Shown here: positions 8,005-15,483 of the stretch, one piece after another | How the letters are laid out: each line of letters starts with the position of its first letter | Numbering within the stretch: the first letter of the stretch is position 1 | Origin: Actinomycetota bacterium | GTDB taxonomy: Bacteria > Actinomycetota > Actinomycetes > Nanopelagicales > Nanopelagicaceae | Direction: 5' to 3' | Length of the DNA: 38,179 nucleotides | Assembly: GCA_015660815.1 (NCBI GenBank) | Contig: JACSDF010000026.1 | Coordinates: forward strand, 1-38,179 | Position numbers and translations under genes: made by a program | The notes under the pieces: generated by a model | What the model was told of the DNA's origin: nothing | Databases searched by the model: none | What the model saw: the letters and a program-made list of their open reading frames with translations, nothing else

Positions 8005-8459
8005 TGGCTGGCCCCGGTCCCGTACTTCCAGTGGTGAAAGCTCCGAGCGCAAAGATTGCGATAATTTCATCCTCCTGGCATGTAGATATTTGTAATGACC
8101 TGATTGCAGGTGCTAGGCGCGCATTAGAAGAGGCAGAAGTTTCCACGATAGAAGTAATTTTTGTTCCCGGCTCAATGGAGATTCCACTTGCGGCACAAAA
8201 AGCCTTTGAAAAGGGCTTTGATGCCGTCGTGGCCGTTGGGCTCGTTTTAAAGGGTGAGACACCGCACTTTGACTATGTCTGTCAAGGTTTGACTCAAGGT
8301 GTCATGGATGTTCAACTTAAATTCTCAAAGCCGATCGGCTATGGCGTGCTGATGTGTAATGATGTAGAACAAGCCATTGCGCGCTCTGGAGTTGCTGGGA
8401 GCAAAGAAGATAAGGGCTACGACAGTGCAGTCGCAGCCCTTGCGCTACTGAATTTCTAA
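8004..8459 (+). CDS. ribH: 6,7-dimethyl-8-ribityllumazine synthase
   Basis: Lumazine synthase condenses the RibD/phosphatase product with dihydroxybutanone phosphate and assembles into pentamers or 60-mer shells. The 151-residue protein has the family landmarks: ISSSWHVDICNDLIAGA near the N-terminus, VPGSMEIPLAAQ (phosphate-binding and oligomer contacts), the active-site loop KGETPHFDYVCQG with its histidine, and YGVLMCNDVEQAIARSG near the C-terminus. Length and motifs are complete. The TAATG overlap with ribBA indicates coupling, and AAGGAG lies a few bases upstream. It is the last rib gene of the operon; the helicase gene follows after 8 bp, so read-through is likely. Confidence 0.96.
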   Translation: MAGPGPVLPVVKAPSAKIAIISSSWHVDICNDLIAGARRALEEAEVSTIEVIFVPGSMEIPLAAQKAFEKGFDAVVAVGLVLKGETPHFDYVCQGLTQGVMDVQLKFSKPIGYGVLMCNDVEQAIARSGVAGSKEDKGYDSAVAALALLNF

Positions 8460-8467
8460 CCCATTCA

Positions 8468-10465
8468 ATGAGTGCGATGTCAGAAAAGGTACGCGAAGCA
8501 CTCGATGCTGCCATCAATGCCATAGGTGGTGCACCGCGCGAAGGTCAGATTGAGATGGCCGAAGCCGTTGCTAACGCCTTGACCGATGGCCACCACTTAA
8601 TGGTGCAGGCGGGTACTGGCACAGGAAAATCTCTAGCTTACTTAATTCCACCCTTGGTGCATGGGAAAAAATCCTTAGTGGCAACTGCGACTTTAGCGTT
8701 GCAGCGTCAGTTAGTAGAGCGTGATTTACCAGCAGTAGTTCCAGCCCTTGAAAAAGTTTTGGGTCGTGAAATTACATTCGCTATATATAAAGGTGTTGGT
8801 AACTATATCTGCCTGCAAAAAATGAATAGCGAAGAGCCCGATCCAGATGGCGAAATAATGTTAGGTATTTCATCACTTGAAAAAGATGCCAAACGTTTGC
8901 ACGAGTGGGCTCGAAAACCCGGCGTATCCGGAGATCGCGATGACGCCCCTGATGTCGACAGGCGAGTATGGGCAGCTAACTCAGTTTCTGGGCGCGAATG
9001 CGTTGGTGCAGATAAATGTGCCTTTGGCACGCAATGCTTTGCCGCTAACGCTAAGGCTAAGGCGCAAACCGCCGATGTTGTTGTCACCAATCACACTCTA
9101 TTAGCAATCGAAATCGTGGATTCGCATCCAATTTTACCCGAGCGCGATGTCGTTATTTTGGACGAGGCCCATGAATTTATGGATCGCGCGACACAAGCAG
9201 TAACCGAAGAACTTACTTCAGCCCGAGTCCTGCGCGCATCAGCCATGGCCCGAAAATTCATGCCGGGCAAGCTTTCAGATAGTTTTCACAAAGCCGCAAA
9301 TGATTTTCATGAGTCCATGGTTGATTATGGTGAATCAATCCGTGGAGATTTTGCTGCTCAAGGTCGGCTAGAAGAGATTCCTCAATCCCTCGAATCTCCT
9401 ATTCGTAAAGTCCGCGAAAGCGCGCAGGCAATTACTCAATTCCTTTCAGCCGATGATGAAATTATTGACACCGATGTTCTAGCCGAACGCGCACGAGTAA
9501 AAGGCGCGGTAAGTGAGATTTCCACAACTGCGGCCACACTTCTAAAACTCAGTGATGGTTTTGTTCTGTGGTACGAGCCGGTTTTTTCGACACTTCATTT
9601 AGCGCCACTTTCGGTATCAGATGTTCTGCGGGAAAACTTACTTACGCAAACTCCGGTAATCGCAACTTCTGCGACATTAACTGTGGGCAACTCATTTAAC
9701 TCTCTGGCAAAGAGTATTGGTTTCTTAGTCGGAGATGATTTAAATAGTGATGTTAAAAGCGGAGAAGTTGATCCGGCAAATGTGCAGATGTTAGATGTTG
9801 GTTCTCCCTTTGATTTTGCAAATCAAGGCGTTCTATATATGCCTAAGCACCTACCTGAACCTGGCCGCGATGGACCAAGTATTGAGGCGCTAACCGAACT
9901 CGGCGAATTAATCGATGCCGCTGGCGGTAGAACGCTTGCACTCTTCTCATCATGGCGTGGAGTAGAAGCCGCCGATGCACATCTGCGCAAAGTTTTGGCT
10001 GAACTTCCGATAAAGATCTTTACTCAAAAACGCGGAGATGCCGTTGGCCCGTTGGTTGAACGCTTCGCAAAGGATGAAACTTCGATTTTGCTCGGCACAA
10101 TGTCATTGTGGCAAGGTGTCGATGTCCCAGGTAATAGCTGCATCCTTGTGGCAATCGATCGAATTCCCTTTCCACGTCCTGACGAACCTGTTATGTCGGC
10201 GCGTGCGGCCCAAGCCGATGCCGCTGGCGGAAGTGGTTTTATGCAGGTTTCTCTGCCTCGAGCGGCCCTTCTTTTGGCACAAGGCACAGGTCGACTCATT
10301 AGATCAGTTGAAGATAGAGGCGTTGTCGCAATTCTAGATTCACGAATCGTCACAAAGCGATATGGGAGCGTACTTTTAAACTCAATGCCCCCGCTATGGC
10401 GAACTTCCGATAAGGATATTGTTCGAGAGTCATTGCGCAGGCTTAACGAAACCGTGAAAGAATAG
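8468..10465 (+). CDS. dinG: DinG/XPD-type superfamily 2 ATP-dependent DNA helicase
   Basis: The 665-residue protein resembles the iron-sulfur helicases DinG/YoaA, which unwind 5' overhang, R-loop and G-quadruplex structures during repair. Motif I is QAGTGTGKS (47-55), motif II is DEAHEF at about residue 233, and the late motifs LGTMSLWQGVDVPG and LAQGTGRLIRS are near the C-terminus. Four cysteines lie between motifs I and II in the expected order (NYICLQ near 115, then GRECVGADKCAFGTQC at about 176-191), matching the 4Fe-4S pocket. A string of upstream residues supports the start at ATG 8468; an alternative ATG is three codons later. It follows ribH by 8 bp and precedes the TetR gene by 4 bp, giving a tight same-strand block. 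Confidence 0.92.
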   Translation: MSAMSEKVREALDAAINAIGGAPREGQIEMAEAVANALTDGHHLMVQAGTGTGKSLAYLIPPLVHGKKSLVATATLALQRQLVERDLPAVVPALEKVLGREITFAIYKGVGNYICLQKMNSEEPDPDGEIMLGISSLEKDAKRLHEWARKPGVSGDRDDAPDVDRRVWAANSVSGRECVGADKCAFGTQCFAANAKAKAQTADVVVTNHTLLAIEIVDSHPILPERDVVILDEAHEFMDRATQAVTEELTSARVLRASAMARKFMPGKLSDSFHKAANDFHESMVDYGESIRGDFAAQGRLEEIPQSLESPIRKVRESAQAITQFLSADDEIIDTDVLAERARVKGAVSEISTTAATLLKLSDGFVLWYEPVFSTLHLAPLSVSDVLRENLLTQTPVIATSATLTVGNSFNSLAKSIGFLVGDDLNSDVKSGEVDPANVQMLDVGSPFDFANQGVLYMPKHLPEPGRDGPSIEALTELGELIDAAGGRTLALFSSWRGVEAADAHLRKVLAELPIKIFTQKRGDAVGPLVERFAKDETSILLGTMSLWQGVDVPGNSCILVAIDRIPFPRPDEPVMSARAAQADAAGGSGFMQVSLPRAALLLAQGTGRLIRSVEDRGVVAILDSRIVTKRYGSVLLNSMPPLWRTSDKDIVRESLRRLNETVKE

Positions 10466-10469
10466 CGTT

Positions 10470-11048
10470 ATGCCGCACATTGAAACTCCGACGCTTGCAC
10501 AGCATCGCGATTGGCGTCGTGCCCAACTCATTGAGGCCGCCGCGGCAATTGCAATTGAATCAGGGGGTGGGGCAGTAACTGTAGCGGCCGTTGCCCAGCG
10601 CGCTGGTCTTTCTCGAACTTCAGTGTATGAGTATTTTAGTAGCGGCTCTGATTTAGTCGCTGATTTAGTTATCGACGAGCTTCGCACTTTCGCCTCTGTT
10701 TTGCAATCGGCAGTTGGTGAGTGCGACGAACCATATGCGTGCATCGAACTGTGGATCAGCGGCGCACTTCAGTACATCGCAGATGGCCGTCACTTACTGG
10801 CTAAAGCCTTGAATGCAGCGACACTGCCTCAAGAGCGATCACATTCCATTGGAGCCGCCCACCGTGCATTGTTAGCGCCACTCAACAAAGCGCTAACTCA
10901 AATTGGCGTTAAAGATATCGCGCAGGCCTTGTCATATATTCAAGCAACAACTGATGTTGCCACAAAGCGAATTGAAAGCGGCTTCGATGCCGAAGCTGAA
11001 ATCAAGTCAGCAACTCGATTCTGCATCAATGGTTTGACTAACCTCTAG
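10470..11048 (+). CDS. TetR-family transcriptional regulator
   Basis: The 192-residue protein has a TetR-type N-terminal DNA-binding domain (about 13-65). It consists of a first helix RRAQLIEAAAAIAIESGG, a turn and recognition helix VAAVAQRAGLSRTSVYEYFS, then SGSDLVADLVIDEL. The C-terminal ligand domain is not recognisable by eye. It begins 4 bp after the dinG stop with no clear ribosome site, so translation probably depends on the upstream gene. Its stop (TAG at 11046-11048) abuts the end of the convergent secreted-protein gene with no spacer. Candidates for its target are its own cluster or the adjacent heme island, but no matching operator was seen near dinG. Confidence 0.88.
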   Translation: MPHIETPTLAQHRDWRRAQLIEAAAAIAIESGGGAVTVAAVAQRAGLSRTSVYEYFSSGSDLVADLVIDELRTFASVLQSAVGECDEPYACIELWISGALQYIADGRHLLAKALNAATLPQERSHSIGAAHRALLAPLNKALTQIGVKDIAQALSYIQATTDVATKRIESGFDAEAEIKSATRFCINGLTNL

Positions 11049-11978
11049 TTATCTAACTGTAAACCACTTACTTACCATCAAAGGTAAGTACAGATTGCTA
11101 CGTCCCTGGGCCTTAGCCACAATCATGCACGTGCCCTTTTTGGCGATGACTACATTTTTCTTTATAGTGCAGCTTCCAGAGGATTTGTACAGTAGTTTCT
11201 CGCCAAAGTTAGTAACCGTTGCAAGTTTGGTGTTAATTCTAAGTGTTGGAATCGTTTGGACTCCAGGTGTCAATTCAATTGGATACTGCATTGTTATAGC
11301 ACCAGATGTGGATGTACCCGGAGAACTAATTGAGATATTGCAAAGACCTGCACCTTTGAGGGCGGTGATTTTCAATCCATCGCGCGCGCATTCAGGTGCA
11401 AGTGAATCAAAGGTTAGGACTGCACCAGCGGCAGAGGTTGCCGCCAAAGTTGCAGGTGTGCGATAGGCGAGTTTGATTGGAATCGAAGTACTCAATGTAA
11501 CTCCATTAAGAGTTGCAACTATCGAATCACTGGCAAGTGCTGGTGCGGTCGACGTTGCCTTGAAACTTAATGGAAAGAATTGATCCTCAGAAAAGTCAGC
11601 TGGTTTTGTATGATCAAAACGAAGAAAAGCCCCGCATTTACTTTGAAAACAGTCGACTGAGGTTGAACCAGAGGCGAAAACTGCCGAAGGTTTGAATAAA
11701 ATTACACTCGAAAGCGTGAAGCTTGCCCCGGGAGAGTTTGAAATCCATAGTTGGGCGGCATTATTGCAAATAGTCGGGCGCGCGCCAGTTGTTGATTGGA
11801 CGCACTCCTGAATGTAGTAGCCCGAGCCGGTTGGAGGATTAGAAAGCAGAAGTGGAAGCGTTGCACCACTTGATGCGACATCGGTAAAAGTTCCTACAAG
11901 CGTTGCTTGAGCACCTTGGGCGTGAGTTGGTACAAGAATCGATGCTACGAGCCCTAGGGCAATTACGATTTTTTTCAT
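11049..11978 (-). CDS. Secreted protein with a heme-island Cys domain and two Ig-like C-terminal repeats
   Basis: I start at ATG 11978, preceded by AGGAG, giving 309 residues; the frame extends upstream to 12053 without a ribosome site. Residues 1-20 form a Sec signal peptide (MKKIVIALGLVASILVPTHA). Residues about 25-140 match the neighbouring 161-residue protein: Tyr-Ile-x-x-Cys at 55-59, Cys71, LWIS at 77-80, DCFQSKCG at 109-116 and FDHTKPADFSEDQFFPLSF. The cysteine spacing is identical in both (C-x11-C and C-x4-C), suggesting two disulfides and a neocarzinostatin-like beta sandwich. Residues 180-309 hold two weak repeats of the type L-x-[FY]-x-S...C...G-x-C-x-I. No sorting signal or transmembrane anchor is seen. 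It is probably a secreted heme or iron accessory protein; no binding data can be read from sequence. Confidence 0.75.
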   Translation of the reverse strand: MKKIVIALGLVASILVPTHAQGAQATLVGTFTDVASSGATLPLLLSNPPTGSGYYIQECVQSTTGARPTICNNAAQLWISNSPGASFTLSSVILFKPSAVFASGSTSVDCFQSKCGAFLRFDHTKPADFSEDQFFPLSFKATSTAPALASDSIVATLNGVTLSTSIPIKLAYRTPATLAATSAAGAVLTFDSLAPECARDGLKITALKGAGLCNISISSPGTSTSGAITMQYPIELTPGVQTIPTLRINTKLATVTNFGEKLLYKSSGSCTIKKNVVIAKKGTCMIVAKAQGRSNLYLPLMVSKWFTVR

Positions 11979-11988
11979 GAGGCTCCTC

Positions 11989-12474
11989 TTATTTAATGGT
12001 GATGGGGATAAAGAGATCAAAACTTCGATCTTGACTTCGCAGGTGATCGGCACGAACAGTTATTGCGCATTTAACTTTTTTGCAGTCAAATTTTCCTATC
12101 ATTTTTGAAATGGTTAATTTTTTAATGAATCGACCACCCGGCATAAACTCTTCTGCCAAACCCACTCCGTAAGGTGGAGGGTTGGAAGAAATCCAGAGCG
12201 AGGTATCTCCAGTTCCATCTTTGTTAATTCCACCAATGCAAGGCGTTGGTGATTTACCAGCTTTTGGGGTAACACAGAAACCTAAATAGATTCCAACACT
12301 CTCATCAAAATATTTTCCTCTAACTGTAATGACTTCGCCGGATTTTACGGAAGTTGCTGATGCGATTAATATCTGCCCAGATGTACCCTTTACTTCTTTG
12401 ATTGCGGCGTGCGAATACGTCAAGTTTGCGCAGGTAAGAACTGCAACAATCATCGCAACTAAAGCCCTTCTCAT
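11989..12474 (-). CDS. Small secreted protein of the heme-uptake island (HtaA-companion-type Cys domain)
   Basis: The 161-residue product begins with a Sec signal peptide (basic RR, hydrophobic LVAMIVAVLTCANL, cleavage near SHA-A at 23/24). The mature part is one beta-rich domain: GEVITVRGKYFDESVGIYLG, Cys67, Cys79, SLWISSNPPPYGVGLA (92-107), FDCKKVKC with Cys131 and Cys136, and ADHLRSQDRSFDLFIPI. From memory, this pattern is the segment that accompanies HtaA heme-binding domains in secreted proteins encoded beside actinobacterial hmuTUV genes; here it stands alone without an HtaA domain. It is divergent from hmuT across an 85-bp gap and probably co-transcribed with the next secreted protein, 10 bp downstream. 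A role in heme capture or shuttling at the envelope is inferred from position. Confidence 0.78.
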   Translation of the reverse strand: MRRALVAMIVAVLTCANLTYSHAAIKEVKGTSGQILIASATSVKSGEVITVRGKYFDESVGIYLGFCVTPKAGKSPTPCIGGINKDGTGDTSLWISSNPPPYGVGLAEEFMPGGRFIKKLTISKMIGKFDCKKVKCAITVRADHLRSQDRSFDLFIPITIK

Positions 12475-12497
12475 AAAGAGAACTGTATGAGTCCTTG

Positions 12498-12526
12498 CCT
12501 ATATATTTATCCGACAGAAAGATCAA
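12498..12526 (-). promoter_or_regulatory. Candidate promoter for the two secreted proteins
   Basis: On the minus strand, TTGATC (12526-12521) is followed after 17 bp by TATAGG (12503-12498), with an overlapping TATATA at 15 bp. This would start transcription about 20 bp before the ATG at 12474. A second possibility is a leaderless start driven by TACAGT, 7 nt before that ATG. Confidence 0.45.
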
Positions 12527-12537
12527 ACCTGTCAGGT
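12527..12537. promoter_or_regulatory. Perfect 11-bp palindrome ACCTGTCAGGT, candidate operator
   Basis: The palindrome lies midway in the divergent promoter region of the heme island, directly upstream of the minus-strand -35. A further ACCTG half-site occurs at 12554-12558, between the hmuT -10 and its start codon. The arrangement would let one repressor cover both promoters. It does not match the IdeR/DtxR consensus as I know it, so the regulator is unknown. Confidence 0.4.
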
Positions 12538-12547
12538 AAAGCTTTGG

Positions 12548-12553
12548 CACAAT
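12548..12553 (+). promoter_or_regulatory. Candidate -10 (CACAAT) for leaderless hmuT transcript
   Basis: CACAAT ends 6 nt before the GTG of the hmuT-like gene, which has no Shine-Dalgarno. The same TTGGCACAAT string stands 7 nt before the parC ATG, supporting a shared leaderless promoter type. Confidence 0.45.
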
Positions 12554-12559
12554 ACCTGA

Positions 12560-13465
12560 GTGCATAAAACCGCCCTTTCACTTGTTTTGATTTTAGGGCT
12601 CACTGGCTGCACATCCTCTCCAGAGGCCACTAGTTACACAATTTCGCAGGGAGATGTGAATTCGATATCGCTAAGCAGCGACACAACCTTTTCAGTCTCA
12701 AGAGTTGTTGTATTGGCAAATGGTGTGGCAGAAATCATGAATTCCCTTAATGCACGCTCAATTCTTGTTGGACGCGACATTTCTAGCACTGAAGACTCAC
12801 TTCAAAATATTCCATTAGTAGTGTCGGGTCACCAAATAATTTCGGAAAAAGTTATTGCGCTTAAACCCGATCTTGTAATTATTGATGCTTCCAGCGGACC
12901 AAAATCCGCCCTAGATCAAATTAGAGCCACCGGCGTCAAGGTTGTTGTTGTCCCAGAGAGTTGGACTTTAAACGATATTGCAATCAAAGTCCGTGCAGTT
13001 GGAGTTGCGATAGGTGCGAAGGTACAAGCTGAACTTCTTGTAGAGCAGATACTTCAGAAAATTAAAACTACGAAACTCTTAGATTCACCTCGCATAGCAT
13101 TTTTGTACTTACGAGGCACTAGTTCGGTTTATCTGATTGGCGGGCCAGGCTCTGGTGCTGACTCATTGATCCAAGCAATCGGTGCTATCGATGTTGGCAC
13201 TCTCACATTTGAGCGTCCATTCAATAGCTTGACGGCCGAAGCATTGGCCGTTGCTAACCCCGATGTAATTCTTGTTATGAGTAAAGGTTTGGAATCAGTT
13301 GGAGGAGTTTCAGGCTTGCTGAAACTTCCTGGAGTTGGGCAAACTAATGCGGGAAAGAGTTCAAGAATTATAGATGTCGATGATTCGCTGCTTCTCTCTT
13401 TTGGTCCGCGCACTCCTTCGCTGGTATCTGCACTCGCAGTAGCTGTCACGAAGGCGATGGCATGA
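12560..13465 (+). CDS. hmuT: Heme ABC transporter substrate-binding lipoprotein
   Basis: The 301-residue protein has a lipoprotein signal peptide (lipobox LTGC, Cys17) and a single class III periplasmic-binding fold. The stretch RVVVLANGVAEIMNSLNA, followed by VGRDISST, VVSGHQIISEKVIALKPDLV, SSGPKSALDQIRATGVKVVV and PESWTLNDI, is the typical pattern of actinobacterial HmuT hemin-binding proteins rather than of ferrisiderophore or cobalamin binders. The start is GTG 12560, with no ribosome site but a -10-like CACAAT 6 nt upstream. Its TGA overlaps the permease ATG (ATGA), the start of a three-gene hmuT-hmuU-hmuV operon. It should deliver heme captured at the envelope to the permease; the axial Tyr/His ligands cannot be assigned by eye. 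Confidence 0.85.
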   Translation: MHKTALSLVLILGLTGCTSSPEATSYTISQGDVNSISLSSDTTFSVSRVVVLANGVAEIMNSLNARSILVGRDISSTEDSLQNIPLVVSGHQIISEKVIALKPDLVIIDASSGPKSALDQIRATGVKVVVVPESWTLNDIAIKVRAVGVAIGAKVQAELLVEQILQKIKTTKLLDSPRIAFLYLRGTSSVYLIGGPGSGADSLIQAIGAIDVGTLTFERPFNSLTAEALAVANPDVILVMSKGLESVGGVSGLLKLPGVGQTNAGKSSRIIDVDDSLLLSFGPRTPSLVSALAVAVTKAMA

Positions 13466-14442
13466 AAAGGCTCGCACCAACAATCAACCTTGTCGTTCTA
13501 GTCTCGCTCACACTCTTTGCACTTTCAGTTGGCGCAACACAAGTTGATAATTTCTGGCAGGCCTTATTTAATCCCGGCGGCAATGAGATTTTGTGGCAGA
13601 TACGACTGCCACGGGTTTTTGCCGCGGTTTTAGTGGGTGCAGCCCTTGGTATTGCAGGCTTGATGGCACAAGGTGCCTGTAATAACGCCTTAGCTGAACC
13701 GGCAATTTTAGGAACTTCGGCGGGAGCCTCATTTGGCGCAGTTGCCGGAATTCTTTTTGGTTTTGTTCAAATAGGTTCGTTAGGGGCAATAGTCTGTGGC
13801 GCAATTGGCGCTCTTCTTGCGACATCTCTGACATTTAGATTGGCATCTCTGCGCAACAATCTCTCTTCATTTGCCTTAGTAATTGTGGGCATTGCAGTTT
13901 CGGCTTCGATTACGGCAGTTGTTGGCTTAGCGGCAACCATGGTTACACGCGCTGATGCCAGGTCTATCTCATTTTGGAGTTTTGGTTCACTCTCATTGAT
14001 CACCGCAGAAAATCTAGTTGGTCTTCTACTCGTAGTTTCTATTGGCGCTCTAATCGCATGGAAAGTAGCACCCTCACTGGACTTGCTCTCACTCGGTGAA
14101 TCAACCGCCTTTCATTTAGGTGTGAATATCAGGAAAACTCGAGCGCTGGCTTTGATTTCACTCTCAATTCTGGCCGGAGGCGCAGTAAGCACCGTGGGGA
14201 CAATTGCATTTCTCGGCTTAGCTGGCCCGCACATTGCGCGCTTTATCTACGGCCCCGCTCATCGCTTCCTGGTTATCCAAAGCGCGCTTATAGGCGCAAC
14301 GGTGCTAGTTCTGGCCGATACTGCAGCACGCACAATTGCCCAACCTAATGAACTGCCAATTGGTTTGGTTACATCATTGATCGGGGCACCAATTTTGATC
14401 GCGCTCGTTGTTATGAAAAATACAACATGGAGAACTCCATGA
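13462..14442 (+). CDS. hmuU: Heme ABC transporter permease (FecCD family)
   Basis: The 326-residue polytopic protein follows the FecCD/BtuC pattern of about ten membrane helices. Landmarks are IRLPRVFAAVLVGAALGIAG near residues 48-67, a block NNALAEPAILGTSAGASFGA, LGVNIRKTRALALISLSILA in the ATPase-coupling region, and GTIAFLGLAGPHIARFIYGP (coupling helix and conserved G-L-x-x-P-H-x-x-R). The last third contains ADTAARTIAQPNELPIGLVT, as in the family. It overlaps hmuT by 4 bp and hmuV by 4 bp (ATGA in both), so the three are translated together. FecCD permeases carry heme, siderophores or cobalamin; the heme assignment rests on the HmuT-type binding protein and the secreted neighbours. Confidence 0.9.
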   Translation: MKRLAPTINLVVLVSLTLFALSVGATQVDNFWQALFNPGGNEILWQIRLPRVFAAVLVGAALGIAGLMAQGACNNALAEPAILGTSAGASFGAVAGILFGFVQIGSLGAIVCGAIGALLATSLTFRLASLRNNLSSFALVIVGIAVSASITAVVGLAATMVTRADARSISFWSFGSLSLITAENLVGLLLVVSIGALIAWKVAPSLDLLSLGESTAFHLGVNIRKTRALALISLSILAGGAVSTVGTIAFLGLAGPHIARFIYGPAHRFLVIQSALIGATVLVLADTAARTIAQPNELPIGLVTSLIGAPILIALVVMKNTTWRTP

Positions 14443-14975
14443 TTACTATTAACAAAATCACGTTAGTCCGAAATGGTCGCACAATAATTAGCGGGTATTC
14501 AGAACAGATTCCAGCCGGCTCGATTACGATTATTTTAGGTCCTAATGGTTCTGGCAAATCTACGTTATTGGCGGCAATTGCCGGAGATATTGCACCACAC
14601 GAAGGTTCAATTACGATTGATGAACGTGACCCACAATTGAGTTCAGCAGGTTTTACAGTTCGCCAAGTTATTGAAATGGCAGGTCCTTCTGATTGTGTAA
14701 TGAAGAAGCTAGAGTTAACGGCAATCGCTGATCGTCTCGTAACGACGTTATCTGGGGGAGAATCTCAACGTGTTTCCATCGCTCAAGCCATTGCACAAAA
14801 TGCGCCAGTACTTTTATTGGATGAACCTCTTTCAGTACAAGATGTAGAAAGTCGCGTGAGGATTATAGATTTACTTAAGACTCTTGCCGAAAGTGGCACA
14901 ACCGTTGTTGTTGTTGCTCACTCGAGTGAAATTGATTTAGCGTGGGCCGACAAGATCATTAAGAATTTCGCGTAA
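14439..14975 (+). CDS. hmuV: Heme ABC transporter ATP-binding protein, compact form
   Basis: From ATG 14439 (preceded by GGAG, and overlapping the permease stop as ATGA) the product is 178 residues; a start at 14427 adds four codons. All nucleotide-binding motifs are visible: Walker A GPNGSGKST (34-42), signature LSGGESQRV (104-112), Walker B VLLLDEP (124-130) and H-loop His161. Typical HmuV/FecE ATPases are about 250-270 residues; here the segment between the probable Q-loop (DPQLSSAGFTVRQVIEM, 64-80) and the signature is very short, and the region after the H-loop is almost absent. Because the motifs are intact, it is likely a streamlined functional ATPase rather than a broken one. Its last 39 bp overlap the convergent Nudix gene. 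Confidence 0.85.
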   Translation: MITINKITLVRNGRTIISGYSEQIPAGSITIILGPNGSGKSTLLAAIAGDIAPHEGSITIDERDPQLSSAGFTVRQVIEMAGPSDCVMKKLELTAIADRLVTTLSGGESQRVSIAQAIAQNAPVLLLDEPLSVQDVESRVRIIDLLKTLAESGTTVVVVAHSSEIDLAWADKIIKNFA

Positions 14976-15404
14976 AGCTGGCCAAGAGTTTCCAAAACTA
15001 GGATGAAGATTTAATTCAGCCACCTTGTCAATGTCCACCCAACGTACTTCGTGTGACTCTTCATTTACTTCATGTGCAACCAACTCAACGGTGGCTCTGG
15101 CAATTACGGTGTCGTAACGCCAGTTACCATGCTCATCGCTATACGTGCGTAAGGGAGTAAGAAAAGCTGGATCTATGCCAGTCTCTTCAATCGCCTCACG
15201 GATTGCACCTTGAATTACGCTCTCATGACTATCGCGTGCGCCACCTGGAATTCCCCACGTGTCACCGTTGTGTACCCATGGCGCTCGATGTTGTAAAAGA
15301 ATTTCATGACCACGCACAATCAGGATTCCGGCTGCGCCATTGAGGCCCCAGTGCTTATGACCGCACTGGCATTGGATCCAACCATCTCCATCTCTATGCG
15401 CCAT
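14937..15404 (-). CDS. Nudix hydrolase with N-terminal Cys/His motif
   Basis: The Nudix box is complete: GGARDSHESVIQGAIREAIE followed by ETG, matching G-x5-E-x7-R-E-U-x-E-E-x-G-U at about residues 54-76 of 155. Before it lies CQCGHKHWGLNGAAGILI (13-30), a short C-x-C-G-H-x-H-W-G stretch common in one actinobacterial Nudix subgroup and possibly metal-binding. Nudix enzymes hydrolyse nucleoside diphosphates linked to another moiety; the substrate (for example oxidised nucleotides or ADP-ribose) cannot be told from sequence. The 3' end overlaps hmuV on the opposite strand by 39 bp. No Shine-Dalgarno is evident before ATG 15404. The upstream gap, shared with the divergent secreted protein, contains two inverted repeats. 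Confidence 0.9.
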   Translation of the reverse strand: MAHRDGDGWIQCQCGHKHWGLNGAAGILIVRGHEILLQHRAPWVHNGDTWGIPGGARDSHESVIQGAIREAIEETGIDPAFLTPLRTYSDEHGNWRYDTVIARATVELVAHEVNEESHEVRWVDIDKVAELNLHPSFGNSWPALREILNDLVGPR

Positions 15405-15427
15405 GATGTAAGAGTGGCATAACTATC

Positions 15428-15466
15428 CACAGTTAGTACTGTGAGGGCGCTAACGGTCGGCGCCCG
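15428..15466. promoter_or_regulatory. Two adjacent inverted repeats in a divergent promoter gap
   Basis: CACAGT-TAGT-ACTGTG (15428-15443) is followed at once by GGGCGC-N9-GCGCCC (15445-15465). Both are perfect 6-bp-arm repeats inside the 79-bp gap between the Nudix gene and the secreted PKD-like gene. They could be an operator pair or a hairpin in a 5' leader; no T-run follows, so a terminator is unlikely. Confidence 0.4.
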
Positions 15467-15483
15467 CACTTATCTTCTCGGGC

